Assembly (NCBI GenBank): GCA_009693435.1
Contig: SHXF01000012.1
Coordinates: forward strand, 1 to 60,317
Length of the DNA: 60,317 nucleotides
From: Betaproteobacteria bacterium
GTDB lineage: Bacteria; Pseudomonadota; Gammaproteobacteria; Burkholderiales; SG8-39
Direction of reading: 5' to 3'
The notes below the pieces were generated by a model that searched no databases, had not been told where the DNA came from, and was given only the letters and a program-made list of their open reading frames with translations. This document shows, piece after piece, positions 9,020 through 17,394 of the stretch. Position 1 is the stretch's first letter; every line of letters starts with the position of its first letter. A program made the translations under genes and the position numbers.

Positions 9020-9055
9020 GTGTGCGTTCCTGCCGCTTGCGGCCTGCGTTTGCGA

Positions 9056-9904
9056 TCAGCGTGCAAGAAATTCCAGTTGCAAGCGGTTGAAGGTCGCGGC
9101 GTCCTCGAATTGCGGCCAGTGACCGCAATTGTCCATCACCACGAACCGGGCGCCGGCGATCCCGCCTGCCAGTTTCTGCCCCACCTCCACCGTGCTGCCG
9201 GGGTCGTGCGTGGTCCAGAGCACGAGCGTAGGCGCCGTGATGCGCGCCCACTCAGCCTCGGTCATGAGATTCGGCAGGCGGAATTCGGGTGTGTGCAGGC
9301 ACATGATGTTTGCCATGGCCTTCGCGAAGCCCGGCTGGATATAAACGCGATAGCGCATCTCGACCATCTCGTCGGTGACGACGGCCGGATCGAGCATCAG
9401 CCATTCCAGGCGTTTCCGTATATTTTCCCGCGTGGGGTCGCTGGCCGCGCGGATGCTCAGGTCATGCACCCGGCTGCTCACCGCCGGATCGTAATGCACG
9501 CCGGCCGCCGTGTTCAGGATGATCTTGCCGACGCGCTCGCCGTGGTAGGCCGCCATGTGCTCGGCGACCCAGCCGCCCAGGGATTCGCCGGACAGGTGAG
9601 CACGCTCAATTTGCATCGCGTCCATGAAATCGAGCAGGTGACGCGCATAGTGCTTGGGCTCGTAAGGATGGTCGGGCTTGTCGCTGTAGCCGTGCCCGAC
9701 CATGTCGATGGCGAACACCCTGTAATGCGCCGCATGCGCCGCAATATTGCGCAGGTACGCCTCCAGGTAGCCACCGCTGCCATGCAGAAAAATCAGCGTC
9801 TCACGATTGCCGAACCCGGCTTCGAGAAAACGCGTGTGAACATTGCCGGCCTGGACGAAGGCGACGCGATGCTCGCAGCCGAGCATATCGAGCCACATCG
9901 ACAT
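9056..9904 (-). CDS. Alpha/beta hydrolase (meta-cleavage product hydrolase type)
   Basis: A 282-residue alpha/beta-hydrolase. The oxyanion loop is HGSGG (41-45), the nucleophile S108 in GESLGG, the acid D234 in TTHDP and the base H262 in CGHWPQFE. The layout and length match C-C hydrolases such as BphD, MhpC and DmpD, which split ring-cleavage products into 2-hydroxypenta-2,4-dienoate and an acid. The context agrees: VOC dioxygenase genes on both sides and the hydratase/aldolase genes downstream. Esterase activity cannot be ruled out from motifs. Confidence 0.88.
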   Translation of the reverse strand: MSMWLDMLGCEHRVAFVQAGNVHTRFLEAGFGNRETLIFLHGSGGYLEAYLRNIAAHAAHYRVFAIDMVGHGYSDKPDHPYEPKHYARHLLDFMDAMQIERAHLSGESLGGWVAEHMAAYHGERVGKIILNTAAGVHYDPAVSSRVHDLSIRAASDPTRENIRKRLEWLMLDPAVVTDEMVEMRYRVYIQPGFAKAMANIMCLHTPEFRLPNLMTEAEWARITAPTLVLWTTHDPGSTVEVGQKLAGGIAGARFVVMDNCGHWPQFEDAATFNRLQLEFLAR

Positions 9905-9951
9905 CGTGTTTTCCTGAAAAGTTAAGCGGTGATCATGCTGAAAGCTGCAAC

Positions 9952-9980
9952 GCCGGCGCGCTGAGGTGCCGCGCGCCGGC
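9952..9980 (-). terminator. GC-rich hairpin between the VOC and hydrolase genes
   Basis: GCCGGCGCGC (9952-9961) pairs perfectly with GCGCGCCGGC (9971-9980) around a 9-base loop. It lies 21 bases after the stop of the minus-strand VOC gene. No T-run follows on the minus strand, so it is more likely a partial attenuator or an mRNA-stabilising structure between two operon genes than a full terminator. Confidence 0.45.
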
Positions 9981-10000
9981 TGGGTTGCACTACAACAGAC

Positions 10001-10525
10001 CTACTTCGCCGACTGGATTTCCAGTTCTTTGAGGTTGTGCAGATCGGAATCCTCGTCCATCGAGAAACGATCGCCGAAGTCATACATATCGTCGTGCTGG
10101 AAACCGTCGTAGTGCTGGACTTCCCACCAGTTGTGGTCGAGGTCCTCGAGGTAGAACGAATACACGCCGTGCTGGTCCACGACATCCAGCACCTGCTTGA
10201 TCTTGAACTTTTCCTTGTTCGCCTTGGCTTCGCGATGCACGCGATCGACTTCCTCGTGGCTGCCTACGTCCAGGCCCCAGTGGTTGAGCACGTTGCAGGG
10301 ATGGACGGCCGCGCCGACCTCGACACAGACGATGTGGAACTTCAGGCCACAGCGCACCACCATCGCCGGCTTGGCATGGCGCACGCACTCCATGCCGAGG
10401 AACTCCTCGTAGAACTTGCGCGAATCCTTCAGGCTGTAGCACTCCATGGTGCCGTGCGACATCACATACGGCCTGACCACGGAATTCTTGTTCTTCGGTT
10501 CGAATGCTGCGTCGGCAATCTGCAT
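10001..10525 (-). CDS. Single-domain VOC-family protein (putative dioxygenase)
   Basis: A 174-residue protein with one pair of beta-alpha-beta-beta-beta motifs. A metal site can be proposed at H24 (SHGTME), H82 (LNHWGLDV) and E135 (WWEVQ), the His-His-Glu pattern of VOC dioxygenases and glyoxalases. The C-terminal 40 residues are acidic (DDMYDFGDRF and onward), a tail not needed for the fold. It lies between the alpha/beta hydrolase and the iron-sulfur reductase genes in the same direction, so a role in the same ring-cleavage route is likely. The reaction is not identifiable. Confidence 0.8.
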   Translation of the reverse strand: MQIADAAFEPKNKNSVVRPYVMSHGTMECYSLKDSRKFYEEFLGMECVRHAKPAMVVRCGLKFHIVCVEVGAAVHPCNVLNHWGLDVGSHEEVDRVHREAKANKEKFKIKQVLDVVDQHGVYSFYLEDLDHNWWEVQHYDGFQHDDMYDFGDRFSMDEDSDLHNLKELEIQSAK

Positions 10526-10568
10526 TTCAACTCCTCCTAAAGAAAAATGGCCTCGGACTGGCGCACCA

Positions 10569-11612
10569 TCAGGCAGGCGCGCCGGCCCGGTCAGCCTCGG
10601 TCAAGAATGAATCGGCGAAAAACTCGTCCTCCGGCAAGCCGCACTTCCCGGTGAAATCGTTGCGGGCCGCGTCCACCATTATCGGCGCGCCACAGGCGTA
10701 GACCTGGTACCCGGACAGGTCCGGGAAATCCTGCATCACGGCACGATGCACAAAACCGGTACGTCCTGTCCACGCGTCCGAAGACAGTGCATCGGACAGA
10801 ACCGGAATGAACTTGAACCCGGGATTCTCGTTCGCCCACTGCTGCGGCAGATCGAGCATGTACAGGTCGGGTTTGGCGCGGCATCCCCAATACAGCGTCA
10901 TCGGCCGGTCAATCTTGCGGCGCAGTGCGTATTCCACAATCGATTTTATGGGGGCGAAGCCGGTGCCGCTGGCGACGAGGACGATCGGCTTCGTGCTGTC
11001 TTCGCGCAGGTAGAACGTGCCCAGCGGGCCTTCGAAGCGCAGCACTTCGCGCTCCTTCATGCCGTTGAACACGTAATCGGTGTAGGCGCCGCCCGGCATG
11101 TGGCGGATGTGGAGTTGCAGGTCGGTCACCCCTTCCGCCTGCGGCGTCGTCGCGATCGAATAGCTGCGGCGCTTGCCGTCTTTCAGCAGGAAGTCGACGT
11201 ACTGGCCGGCTGAAAACATGAAGTTCTCGTTCATCGGCAGCTTCACGTCCAGGATGGCAACGTCGGATGCGGGTTTTTGCAGTTGCTTCACCCGACAGGG
11301 AACGATTTTCGGCTTGATACCCAGCAGCGACAATTCCTTCAATTCGATGACGAGGTCGCATTCCGCGACGGCCGAGCACAGCAGCGCCAGTCCCTGAGCC
11401 TTCTGGTCTTCAGTCAGGTAGGACGCGTTAATCATGTAGGTGCCGTAATTTACCGAGCCCTCGATCAGTTTGCCGCGGCAGGTGCGGCAGGTTCCAGCGC
11501 GGCAGCTGTAAGGCATCGCATAACCCGCCTCGAGGCCGGCATCGAGGATGCGCTTGCCTGCTTCTACCTGAAATGTGTGTCCGCTCGGCTTGAGGGTTAC
11601 CTGAAACGCCAT
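10569..11612 (-). CDS. 2Fe-2S ferredoxin / FAD / NAD(P)H oxidoreductase (oxygenase reductase component)
   Basis: A 347-residue electron-transfer protein. The N-terminal plant-type ferredoxin has cysteines C37, C42, C45 and C79. The FAD-binding motif is RRSYSIA (148-154), the NAD-binding motif is SGTGFAPIKS (215-224) and a CGAP motif lies near residue 311. The domain order is that of phenol hydroxylase P5 (DmpP), benzoate dioxygenase reductase and CDP-6-deoxyglucoseen reductase. It would move electrons from NAD(P)H to a terminal oxygenase, yet no Rieske or diiron oxygenase subunit is in this window. The start fits the conserved beta strand MAFQVTLKP. Confidence 0.92.
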   Translation of the reverse strand: MAFQVTLKPSGHTFQVEAGKRILDAGLEAGYAMPYSCRAGTCRTCRGKLIEGSVNYGTYMINASYLTEDQKAQGLALLCSAVAECDLVIELKELSLLGIKPKIVPCRVKQLQKPASDVAILDVKLPMNENFMFSAGQYVDFLLKDGKRRSYSIATTPQAEGVTDLQLHIRHMPGGAYTDYVFNGMKEREVLRFEGPLGTFYLREDSTKPIVLVASGTGFAPIKSIVEYALRRKIDRPMTLYWGCRAKPDLYMLDLPQQWANENPGFKFIPVLSDALSSDAWTGRTGFVHRAVMQDFPDLSGYQVYACGAPIMVDAARNDFTGKCGLPEDEFFADSFLTEADRAGAPA

Positions 11613-11784
11613 TTCATATCTCCGAAATTGTCCGTCAGCACGGGTCGTGCCTCGGTTGGACCTAACAACCTGTCAAGATTACCGCGCCGCGCGAAGCTGA
11701 ACAACTGTGCCTGCCGACAGGTCAGCCTTGAGAAACGCCCCGAATGCGACTGCGTGGACTTCATCCTCTGTCAGCCCCGTTAGA

Positions 11785-12465
11785 TTACTCCGGATCACCC
11801 GCGGTCAGATCCTCCCACATGCGCTCGGCAATCCGTCCCTGCCAGGTCGCGCGATTTTTCGCCTGTTCCTCGTTCATGCGCGGCGCCTTCTCGGCCATGC
11901 CAGCGGCAAGCACCGCCAGTTCAACCCGTGCAGCGTCCTCGAGAAACCAGGCGAGGGTGAGCGCCTGTTCCACCGTCTCGCCCGCGGTGACCGCGCCGTT
12001 GATTGCGACCACCACGCCGGGCGCCTTGCCCATCGTTTCGGCAACCCCGATCGCGGCCGGTTCATTGCGGATCAGACCGGGGTCGGCCCAGAACGGCACC
12101 TGCGGGTAGAAATACGACCCGAAACCATGGCGCGCTTTCGGCGTAAGTCCCATCGCAGCCAGCGCCAGCACATTCGGCGACAGGAAGCGCGCAATCGCCT
12201 TTGCGTCGGGACGCCGCTTGTACACCTGCTGATGCATCCTGACTTCGCCCAGCACGCCTTCGGGCAACGGACCCTCCACCGGCACCACCGTACCCGGTTC
12301 ACCGGGTTTGATCAGGCCCATGGGCTTGGGTGCGCACACCAGAAAGGAGTGCTCATCCAGGCGCAAGCTGCAATGCCCGTAGGCGTTGACCAGTCCGCCG
12401 CGGGCCATCGCCCGGGCAAGTTTCCTGACTGTGATCTGCTGCAGTTCGCTGGGAATGGCGGCCAT
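11785..12465 (-). CDS. Class II aldolase/adducin-like protein lacking the zinc HxH motif
   Basis: A 226-residue class II aldolase/adducin-fold protein, recognisable from GGLVNAYGHCSLRL (23-36), the acid-rich turn and MHQQVYKRRPDAKAI (77-91). True class II aldolases then have an HxH zinc motif, but here the position reads ARFLSP (92-97), so two of three zinc ligands are missing. A classical aldolase reaction is therefore doubtful. The ATG used lies just after the upstream stop; a GTG four codons earlier is also possible and would overlap that gene. It sits 3' of two extradiol dioxygenase genes in one operon. Confidence 0.75.
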   Translation of the reverse strand: MAAIPSELQQITVRKLARAMARGGLVNAYGHCSLRLDEHSFLVCAPKPMGLIKPGEPGTVVPVEGPLPEGVLGEVRMHQQVYKRRPDAKAIARFLSPNVLALAAMGLTPKARHGFGSYFYPQVPFWADPGLIRNEPAAIGVAETMGKAPGVVVAINGAVTAGETVEQALTLAWFLEDAARVELAVLAAGMAEKAPRMNEEQAKNRATWQGRIAERMWEDLTAGDPE

Positions 12466-12466
12466 G

Positions 12467-13399
12467 TCAGGCCGCACTCTTCAGCAGCGCAACCGAGGTG
12501 TCGCCCTGGCTCGTCAAGGCACGGAATTCGGCGATGTCCGGGCGCGAACCCCAGATGCAAAGCGACTCCGGGGTGAACGGGAACTGGCGCGCACGATAGC
12601 TCGCCTCCTCCTCGGGCAGGATGTGCTTCACGCCGACCGAATACTCGTAAATCATCTGGTCCGGGCCCTCGAAGTACAGGAACATCGCCGACGAGGTGGC
12701 GTGGCGTCCCGGTCCGAACGTGATCTTGACGCCCTTTTCCTTGAGGAAGTACCAGGAGCGCATGATGTCGTCCACGTCCTCCACCTGGTGGTTGATGTGC
12801 TGCACACCGGGCGTTGCGGAGGGAAACAGCGCGATCGTGTGGTGTATGGTGTTGATGCGCATCAGTGGCGCCCCGCCGATCCAGTCCGAGACCCGGGCGC
12901 TCAATACCGTGGTCCAGAACGCTTCGTCCTTGGCCGGGTTGGAGGTGCGAAGCCCGATATGGCTGAAATGCGTGATGCCCGCATCGCGCGACGGAAAATA
13001 GCGCACACCACTGTGGAACGGGCGCACCACGATTTCGATCTTGTTGCCGGTCGGATCCTGGGTGCGCAGGAACTGCTTCACGCGCCGCAACTCGCACTCC
13101 TCAGCGGTGCCGTAGTGGACCGGGTGGCCGGCCTTCTCCAGTTCCGCGCCCACGGCATCGAAGTCGTCGGGGTTCTTGAGGTCGAATGCCGCCGTGTTGT
13201 CGGACGGATCGCCTTCGAAATACACCAAGGTGTGGTCACGGGTATCGCCGCGCACCGCGGTCTTGTCGGAACGGAAGTAGGCTGACTTCCCTTCCCGGCC
13301 CACCAGCTGCAGCCCGACGATGCGCGTGACGAAATCGGTGGCCGCCTCGAGATTCCGGGTGCCGATGCGCAGGTAACGAATGTCGTGCAAATTGACCAT
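12467..13399 (-). CDS. Type I extradiol ring-cleavage dioxygenase (BphC-like), copy 2
   Basis: A 310-residue two-domain VOC dioxygenase. All residues known from BphC can be aligned: iron ligands H147 (FSHIGL), H201 (VQHINH) and E252 (YEYSV), plus catalytic H187 (IHHTIA), H233 (GRH) and Y242, with the same 9-residue H-to-Y spacing as BphC. It should open a catechol-type ring beside the hydroxyls. It is a close paralogue of the next gene upstream (13435), clearly a tandem duplication. I start at the ATG giving MVNLHDIRYL, with AGGAGAG before it; a longer frame 39 codons upstream overlaps the other copy and is unlikely. Confidence 0.88.
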   Translation of the reverse strand: MVNLHDIRYLRIGTRNLEAATDFVTRIVGLQLVGREGKSAYFRSDKTAVRGDTRDHTLVYFEGDPSDNTAAFDLKNPDDFDAVGAELEKAGHPVHYGTAEECELRRVKQFLRTQDPTGNKIEIVVRPFHSGVRYFPSRDAGITHFSHIGLRTSNPAKDEAFWTTVLSARVSDWIGGAPLMRINTIHHTIALFPSATPGVQHINHQVEDVDDIMRSWYFLKEKGVKITFGPGRHATSSAMFLYFEGPDQMIYEYSVGVKHILPEEEASYRARQFPFTPESLCIWGSRPDIAEFRALTSQGDTSVALLKSAA

Positions 13400-13434
13400 G
13401 GTTCTCTCCTTTTGTATCTGTCGGCAAGTTCGGT

Positions 13435-14355
13435 TCAGGCGACGCGCATGGCGGGACGGTCTTCCGCCTTCTTCGTCTTGAATTCCGTAATGTCGGGTTT
13501 GGAACCCCACATGCACAGCGCAAACTGCTCGAAGCCAAACTGGCGCGGCCGGTAAGCGGCTTCATCGGCGGGCATGATGTGTTTCACGCCGACCGAGTAC
13601 TCGTACACCATGCCGTCCGGCCCTTCGAAGTACACCATCATGGCCGACGACAGAGGATGGCGTCCCGGCCCGAACACGATCTTCACGCCCTTTTCGCGCA
13701 GAAAATAGTACGAGCGCATGATGTCGTCGACATCCTCGACCTGGTGGTTGATGTGCTGCACGCCGGGAAAACTCGAGGGAAACAGCGCCAGCGAATGATG
13801 GCAGGTGCCGATGCGCAGCAACGGCGCGTCGCCCAGCCAGTCGGAGACGCGGGCGTTGCAGATGCGCGTCCAGTAGGCCTCGTCCCGCTTCGGGTTGGTG
13901 GTCCGCAGGCCGATGTGGCTGAAATGCGTGATGCCGGCGTCGCGCGCCGGGAAATAGCGCACGCCGCTGTGATAGGGGCGAACCACGATCTCGATCTGGT
14001 TGCCGCTGGGATCCCGGGAGGCGACAAAGGCCTTGACCCGCCGCAATTCGCATTCCTCCGGCGTGCCGTAACGCACCGGATAGCCTTCCTTTTCCATCGC
14101 CGCACCGACTGCGTCCAGATCGTCCGGGTCCACAAGGTCGAAACCGATCACGTGGTCCTTCGGATCGCCTTCGAAGTACACCAGGGTGTGGTCGCGCGTG
14201 TCGCCGCGCACATCCACCTTGTCGGAGCGGAAGTAGGCTGCCTTGCCTTCCCGCGCGACCAGTTGCAGGCCGACTATACGGGTGGAGAAATCAATGGCTG
14301 CGTCGAGATCCGGGGTACCGATGCGCAGATAGCGGATGTCCTGGAGATTGATCAT
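13435..14355 (-). CDS. Type I extradiol ring-cleavage dioxygenase (BphC-like), copy 1
   Basis: A 306-residue paralogue of the gene at 12467, starting MINLQDIRYL and of the same architecture. Iron ligands H147, H201 and E252 and second-shell H187, H233 and Y242 are kept at identical positions, so both copies look catalytically competent. Differences cluster in the C-terminal tail and in loop residues, which may mean different substrates. The two copies are separated by 35 bases and must be co-transcribed with the reductase and aldolase-like genes. The native catechol is unknown. Confidence 0.88.
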   Translation of the reverse strand: MINLQDIRYLRIGTPDLDAAIDFSTRIVGLQLVAREGKAAYFRSDKVDVRGDTRDHTLVYFEGDPKDHVIGFDLVDPDDLDAVGAAMEKEGYPVRYGTPEECELRRVKAFVASRDPSGNQIEIVVRPYHSGVRYFPARDAGITHFSHIGLRTTNPKRDEAYWTRICNARVSDWLGDAPLLRIGTCHHSLALFPSSFPGVQHINHQVEDVDDIMRSYYFLREKGVKIVFGPGRHPLSSAMMVYFEGPDGMVYEYSVGVKHIMPADEAAYRPRQFGFEQFALCMWGSKPDITEFKTKKAEDRPAMRVA

Positions 14356-14373
14356 TTTGCAGCTCCTCTATTA

Positions 14374-14409
14374 TTCGCAACCCTGTTCGCAACCCTGTTC
14401 GCAACCCTT
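14374..14409. repeat. 12-bp tandem repeat, three units
   Basis: TTCGCAACCCTG occurs at 14374-14385 and 14386-14397, and as TTCGCAACCCTT at 14398-14409. The repeat fills the short gap between the stop of the MMSDH gene (14426) and the start of dioxygenase copy 1 (14355). Confidence 0.75.
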
Positions 14410-14425
14410 GGCCGACCCGCACCCA

Positions 14426-15976
14426 CTATTTCATCAACGGCATGCCGAACTGGGCGCCCGGGTTGACGCCTTCGCGCCAGCGCGCCGTGACGGTTTTGAC
14501 GCGACTGTAGAAGCGTACACCATCCGATCCGTGCTGGTTCATGTCGCCAAACATCGAATTCTTCCAGCCGCCGAAACTGTGAAACGAAAGCGGCACCGGG
14601 ATAGGCACGTTGATGCCGACCATGCCGCAGTTGACCTTGTGGGCGAAATTGCGCGCCACGTCGCCGTTGCGCGTGAACACCGCGACCCCGTTGCCGTACT
14701 CGTGCTCGTTCGGCAGCGCCAGCGCTTCCTCGAAATTGCCTGCCCGCACCACCGACAGCACCGGTCCGAAAATCTCTTCCTTGTAGATGCGCATCGCCGG
14801 CCGCACCTTGTCGAACAGGCATCCGCCGAGGAAAAACCCTTGCGGATGGCCGGGCGCGGAAAAACCGCGTCCGTCGACCACCAGGCTTGCACCCTCCTTG
14901 GTGCCGAGATCGACGTAGCTCTTCACCTTGTCGCGGTGCTCGCGCGTGACCAGCGGGCCCATCTCCGAGGCATGGTCCGTCGACGATCCCACCTTGAGAT
15001 TCCTGATGCGCGGCACCAGCGCCTCTATCAGTTCATCCGCGGTGCGCTCGGTTACGGGCACGGCCACCGAAATCGCCATGCAGCGCTCGCCCGCCGACCC
15101 GTACGCAGCGCCCATCAACGCTTCCGCGGCGCCATCCATGTCGGCATCCGGCATGATCACCATATGGTTTTTCGCGCCGCCCATCGCCTGAACGCGTTTG
15201 CCGTTCAGGGACGCCGTGGCAAAGACGTGACGCGCGATGGGGGTCGAGCCGACGAAGCTCACGGCCTGCACCCTCGGATCGTTCAGCAAGGTATCCACCG
15301 CCTCCTTGTCGCCGTTGACCACGTTCAGCACGCCGGGCGGGGCCCCGGCTTCGAGCAGCAATTCGCCCAGGCGCAGCGGGCAGGACGGGTCTTTCTCCGA
15401 GGGTTTCAGAATGAAAGTATTGCCGCAGGCAATCGCCATGGGGAACATCCACATGGGCACCATCGCCGGAAAATTGAACGGCGTGATCCCCGCGCACACA
15501 CCCAGCGGTTGGCGCAGCGAATACACATCCATGCCGGAGGAAACACTGTCGGAATACTCTCCCTTCAGCAGGTGCGGAATGCCGCAGGCGAACTCCACCA
15601 CCTCCAGACCGCGCTGGATCGAGCCCTTCGCGTCGGAGAGCACCTTGCCGTGCTCGGAGGCGATCAGCAGCGCCAGTTCGTCCATGTTGCGTTCGATCAG
15701 CTCCTTGAAGCGGAACATCACCCGGGCGCGGATCAGGGGGGACGTCGCCGCCCATTCAGGAAACGCGGCCTGTGCATTGGCGATTGCCTGTTCGACCTCC
15801 GCCTTCGAAGCAAGCGGCACCCGCCCCGTCAACATGCCCGTGGTCGGATTGAAAACCTCGCCGTAACGTCCGCCCTGCTTTGCGTCCCGGCCGGCGACCT
15901 TCCTGCCGCCGATGAAATGCGCCAGTTCCACCACTGCCGCATTGGCCTGTGCGCTATTGGCGTCGCGTGTGTTCAT
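14426..15976 (-). CDS. mmsA: Methylmalonate-semialdehyde dehydrogenase (acylating)
   Basis: A 516-residue aldehyde dehydrogenase of the CoA-acylating MMSDH class, which oxidises (methyl)malonate semialdehyde to propionyl- or acetyl-CoA. The catalytic Cys is C299 in GERCMA. The position of the general-base Glu used by ordinary ALDHs reads MGGAKNH (265-271), as is typical for MMSDH. ITPFNFPAMVPMW (164-176) and KPSEKDP (191-197) build the NAD site. GGAGAAGC precedes the chosen ATG; another ATG seven codons upstream lacks this. Usually it belongs to valine/inositol degradation. Here it is the first gene of the minus-strand aromatic block and may oxidise a pathway semialdehyde. Confidence 0.92.
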   Translation of the reverse strand: MNTRDANSAQANAAVVELAHFIGGRKVAGRDAKQGGRYGEVFNPTTGMLTGRVPLASKAEVEQAIANAQAAFPEWAATSPLIRARVMFRFKELIERNMDELALLIASEHGKVLSDAKGSIQRGLEVVEFACGIPHLLKGEYSDSVSSGMDVYSLRQPLGVCAGITPFNFPAMVPMWMFPMAIACGNTFILKPSEKDPSCPLRLGELLLEAGAPPGVLNVVNGDKEAVDTLLNDPRVQAVSFVGSTPIARHVFATASLNGKRVQAMGGAKNHMVIMPDADMDGAAEALMGAAYGSAGERCMAISVAVPVTERTADELIEALVPRIRNLKVGSSTDHASEMGPLVTREHRDKVKSYVDLGTKEGASLVVDGRGFSAPGHPQGFFLGGCLFDKVRPAMRIYKEEIFGPVLSVVRAGNFEEALALPNEHEYGNGVAVFTRNGDVARNFAHKVNCGMVGINVPIPVPLSFHSFGGWKNSMFGDMNQHGSDGVRFYSRVKTVTARWREGVNPGAQFGMPLMK

Positions 15977-16314
15977 CCTGCTTCTCCGGTAGTTCACATT
16001 CGAATGCTTGCGTTCCGCTGCAACATCTCACAGCGTGTTTCGCGTACTTGTTGCACAGGGCGAGTACTTGTTGCACAGGTCGCGTACTTGTTGCACAGGG
16101 CGCGTACTTGTTGCACAGGGCGAGTTTACTTGCTTCGCGCGTGCCAGTCTGCGGAACTTGCGTCGCGCTCGCCGGCCTGTTCCCGACGCCGGGCTCGCCC
16201 AACGCAACAGGGCATATTGTGCACCGCCGTAAAGCGTCCCGCTTCTGCACTTATCCATTGCATACCCCCGCCAGAGACCGGCGAGAACAGACCGCAAGCT
16301 TGACATCCGAAACC
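15977..16314. other. 338-base gap holding a tandem repeat
   Basis: No gene is seen between the mmsA start and the stop of the potassium-channel gene. The gap holds the mmsA upstream region and the 20-bp tandem repeat at 16041-16120. No other structure stands out. Confidence 0.5.
16041..16120. repeat. 20-bp tandem repeat, four units
   Basis: CGCGTACTTGTTGCACAGGG occurs four times head to tail in exact phase (16041, 16061, 16081, 16101), with only one- or two-base differences (CGAG for CGCG in the second, a final T in the second). There are no spacers, so it is not a CRISPR. It lies upstream of mmsA and downstream of the K+ channel gene. Confidence 0.9.
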
Positions 16315-17370
16315 CTAGCCCAATTGTTCTTCCAGCGCGCGCCGTCCGGCTGGCGTGGCCATGGCGATAAGGGTCGCCCCGCTGGCCAGCAGGTGGTCCT
16401 CGCGCGGGTTGAACACCCAGTTGTCGGCCTCGCGCAGCGCCAGCACCACGTATTCACTGCTGCGCAGCCCGAGTTCGCCGATGGTGCGGCCCGCCAGGCG
16501 CTCCCGCACATGGACTTCCTCTACGCGCAATCCGCGGTCGGCGCGCAGCATCTCGTCGAGAAAGCTCACCACCTGGGGTCGTATCATCGATGAGGCAATG
16601 CGCATGCCGCCGGTAAAATCGGGAGACACAATGGCGTCGGAGCCTACGCGTCGAATTTTCTCCATGTAGTTCACCTCGTGGCAGCGTGCCACCACGCGCA
16701 CGGCGGGATTCAACTGCTTGGCCGAAAGCGTCACCACCAGATTCTTCGCATCGTCGCCGGTCACGGCAAACACGCCGGCGGCCCGTTCGACACCGGCATT
16801 CAGCAACGGCTCGTCGTCGCTGGAGTCTTCGTGCAGGTAGAGCACATGCGGGTAGTGCTCGCGGTAGTGGTCTATGGCCGCCTGATGCACGTCGATGACC
16901 ACGTACTGGCGGTCGGTCGCCTCGAGTTCGTGCGCCACATTCGAGCCGACGCGCCCGATGCCACAGACGATGTAGTGCCCCTTGAGGGAGTTGATTTTTT
17001 TCTGCATGCGCCTTCTCCGGAAAACCTGGTTGATCTCGCCCGCCACGATGAAGGCGGTGATGGCAGACATCATGTAGCCCAGCGTGAGGATGCCGGCAGT
17101 CGCTATCACCATGGTAAATACGCGCCCGCCCGGGCTGTTCGACAGGTCGACTATCTCGCTATAGCCGATCGAGGCAATGGTGATGAATGTCATGTAGAGC
17201 GCATCGACCGCGGTGGTGGCGGGGCCGCCGATCACCAGGTAGCCGAAGGTCCCGACATACAGAATCACGACCAGCATGAACATCGGCGCCATGAGACGGC
17301 GGGCTACTGTAAGGGTGAGGCTTTCGTCGCGATTTCGATTCGCGGCCGAATTGATTCGCCTAGGGAACAT
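16315..17370 (-). CDS. Two-TM potassium channel with RCK (TrkA-N / TrkA-C) domain
   Basis: A 351-residue inner-membrane channel subunit. Two transmembrane helices (about 27-48 and 84-110) flank a pore loop, and the cytoplasmic RCK domain starts at about residue 131 with the nucleotide loop GIGRVGS (137-143). A TrkA-C-like domain lies at about 265-350. The pore signature reads TIASIGYSE (64-72), with GYS in place of the canonical GYG, so ion selectivity may be altered. The domain order is that of MthK/YugO-type channels. It lies next to, but not obviously in an operon with, the TRAP permease genes. Confidence 0.9.
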   Translation of the reverse strand: MFPRRINSAANRNRDESLTLTVARRLMAPMFMLVVILYVGTFGYLVIGGPATTAVDALYMTFITIASIGYSEIVDLSNSPGGRVFTMVIATAGILTLGYMMSAITAFIVAGEINQVFRRRRMQKKINSLKGHYIVCGIGRVGSNVAHELEATDRQYVVIDVHQAAIDHYREHYPHVLYLHEDSSDDEPLLNAGVERAAGVFAVTGDDAKNLVVTLSAKQLNPAVRVVARCHEVNYMEKIRRVGSDAIVSPDFTGGMRIASSMIRPQVVSFLDEMLRADRGLRVEEVHVRERLAGRTIGELGLRSSEYVVLALREADNWVFNPREDHLLASGATLIAMATPAGRRALEEQLG

Positions 17371-17394
17371 GGCTCGTGCGCACTTTTGACCCGG

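Noticed and set aside
14336..16303. A long plus-strand reading frame opposite mmsA
   Set aside because: It is the antisense of a clear methylmalonate-semialdehyde dehydrogenase gene; the high GC content keeps it open.
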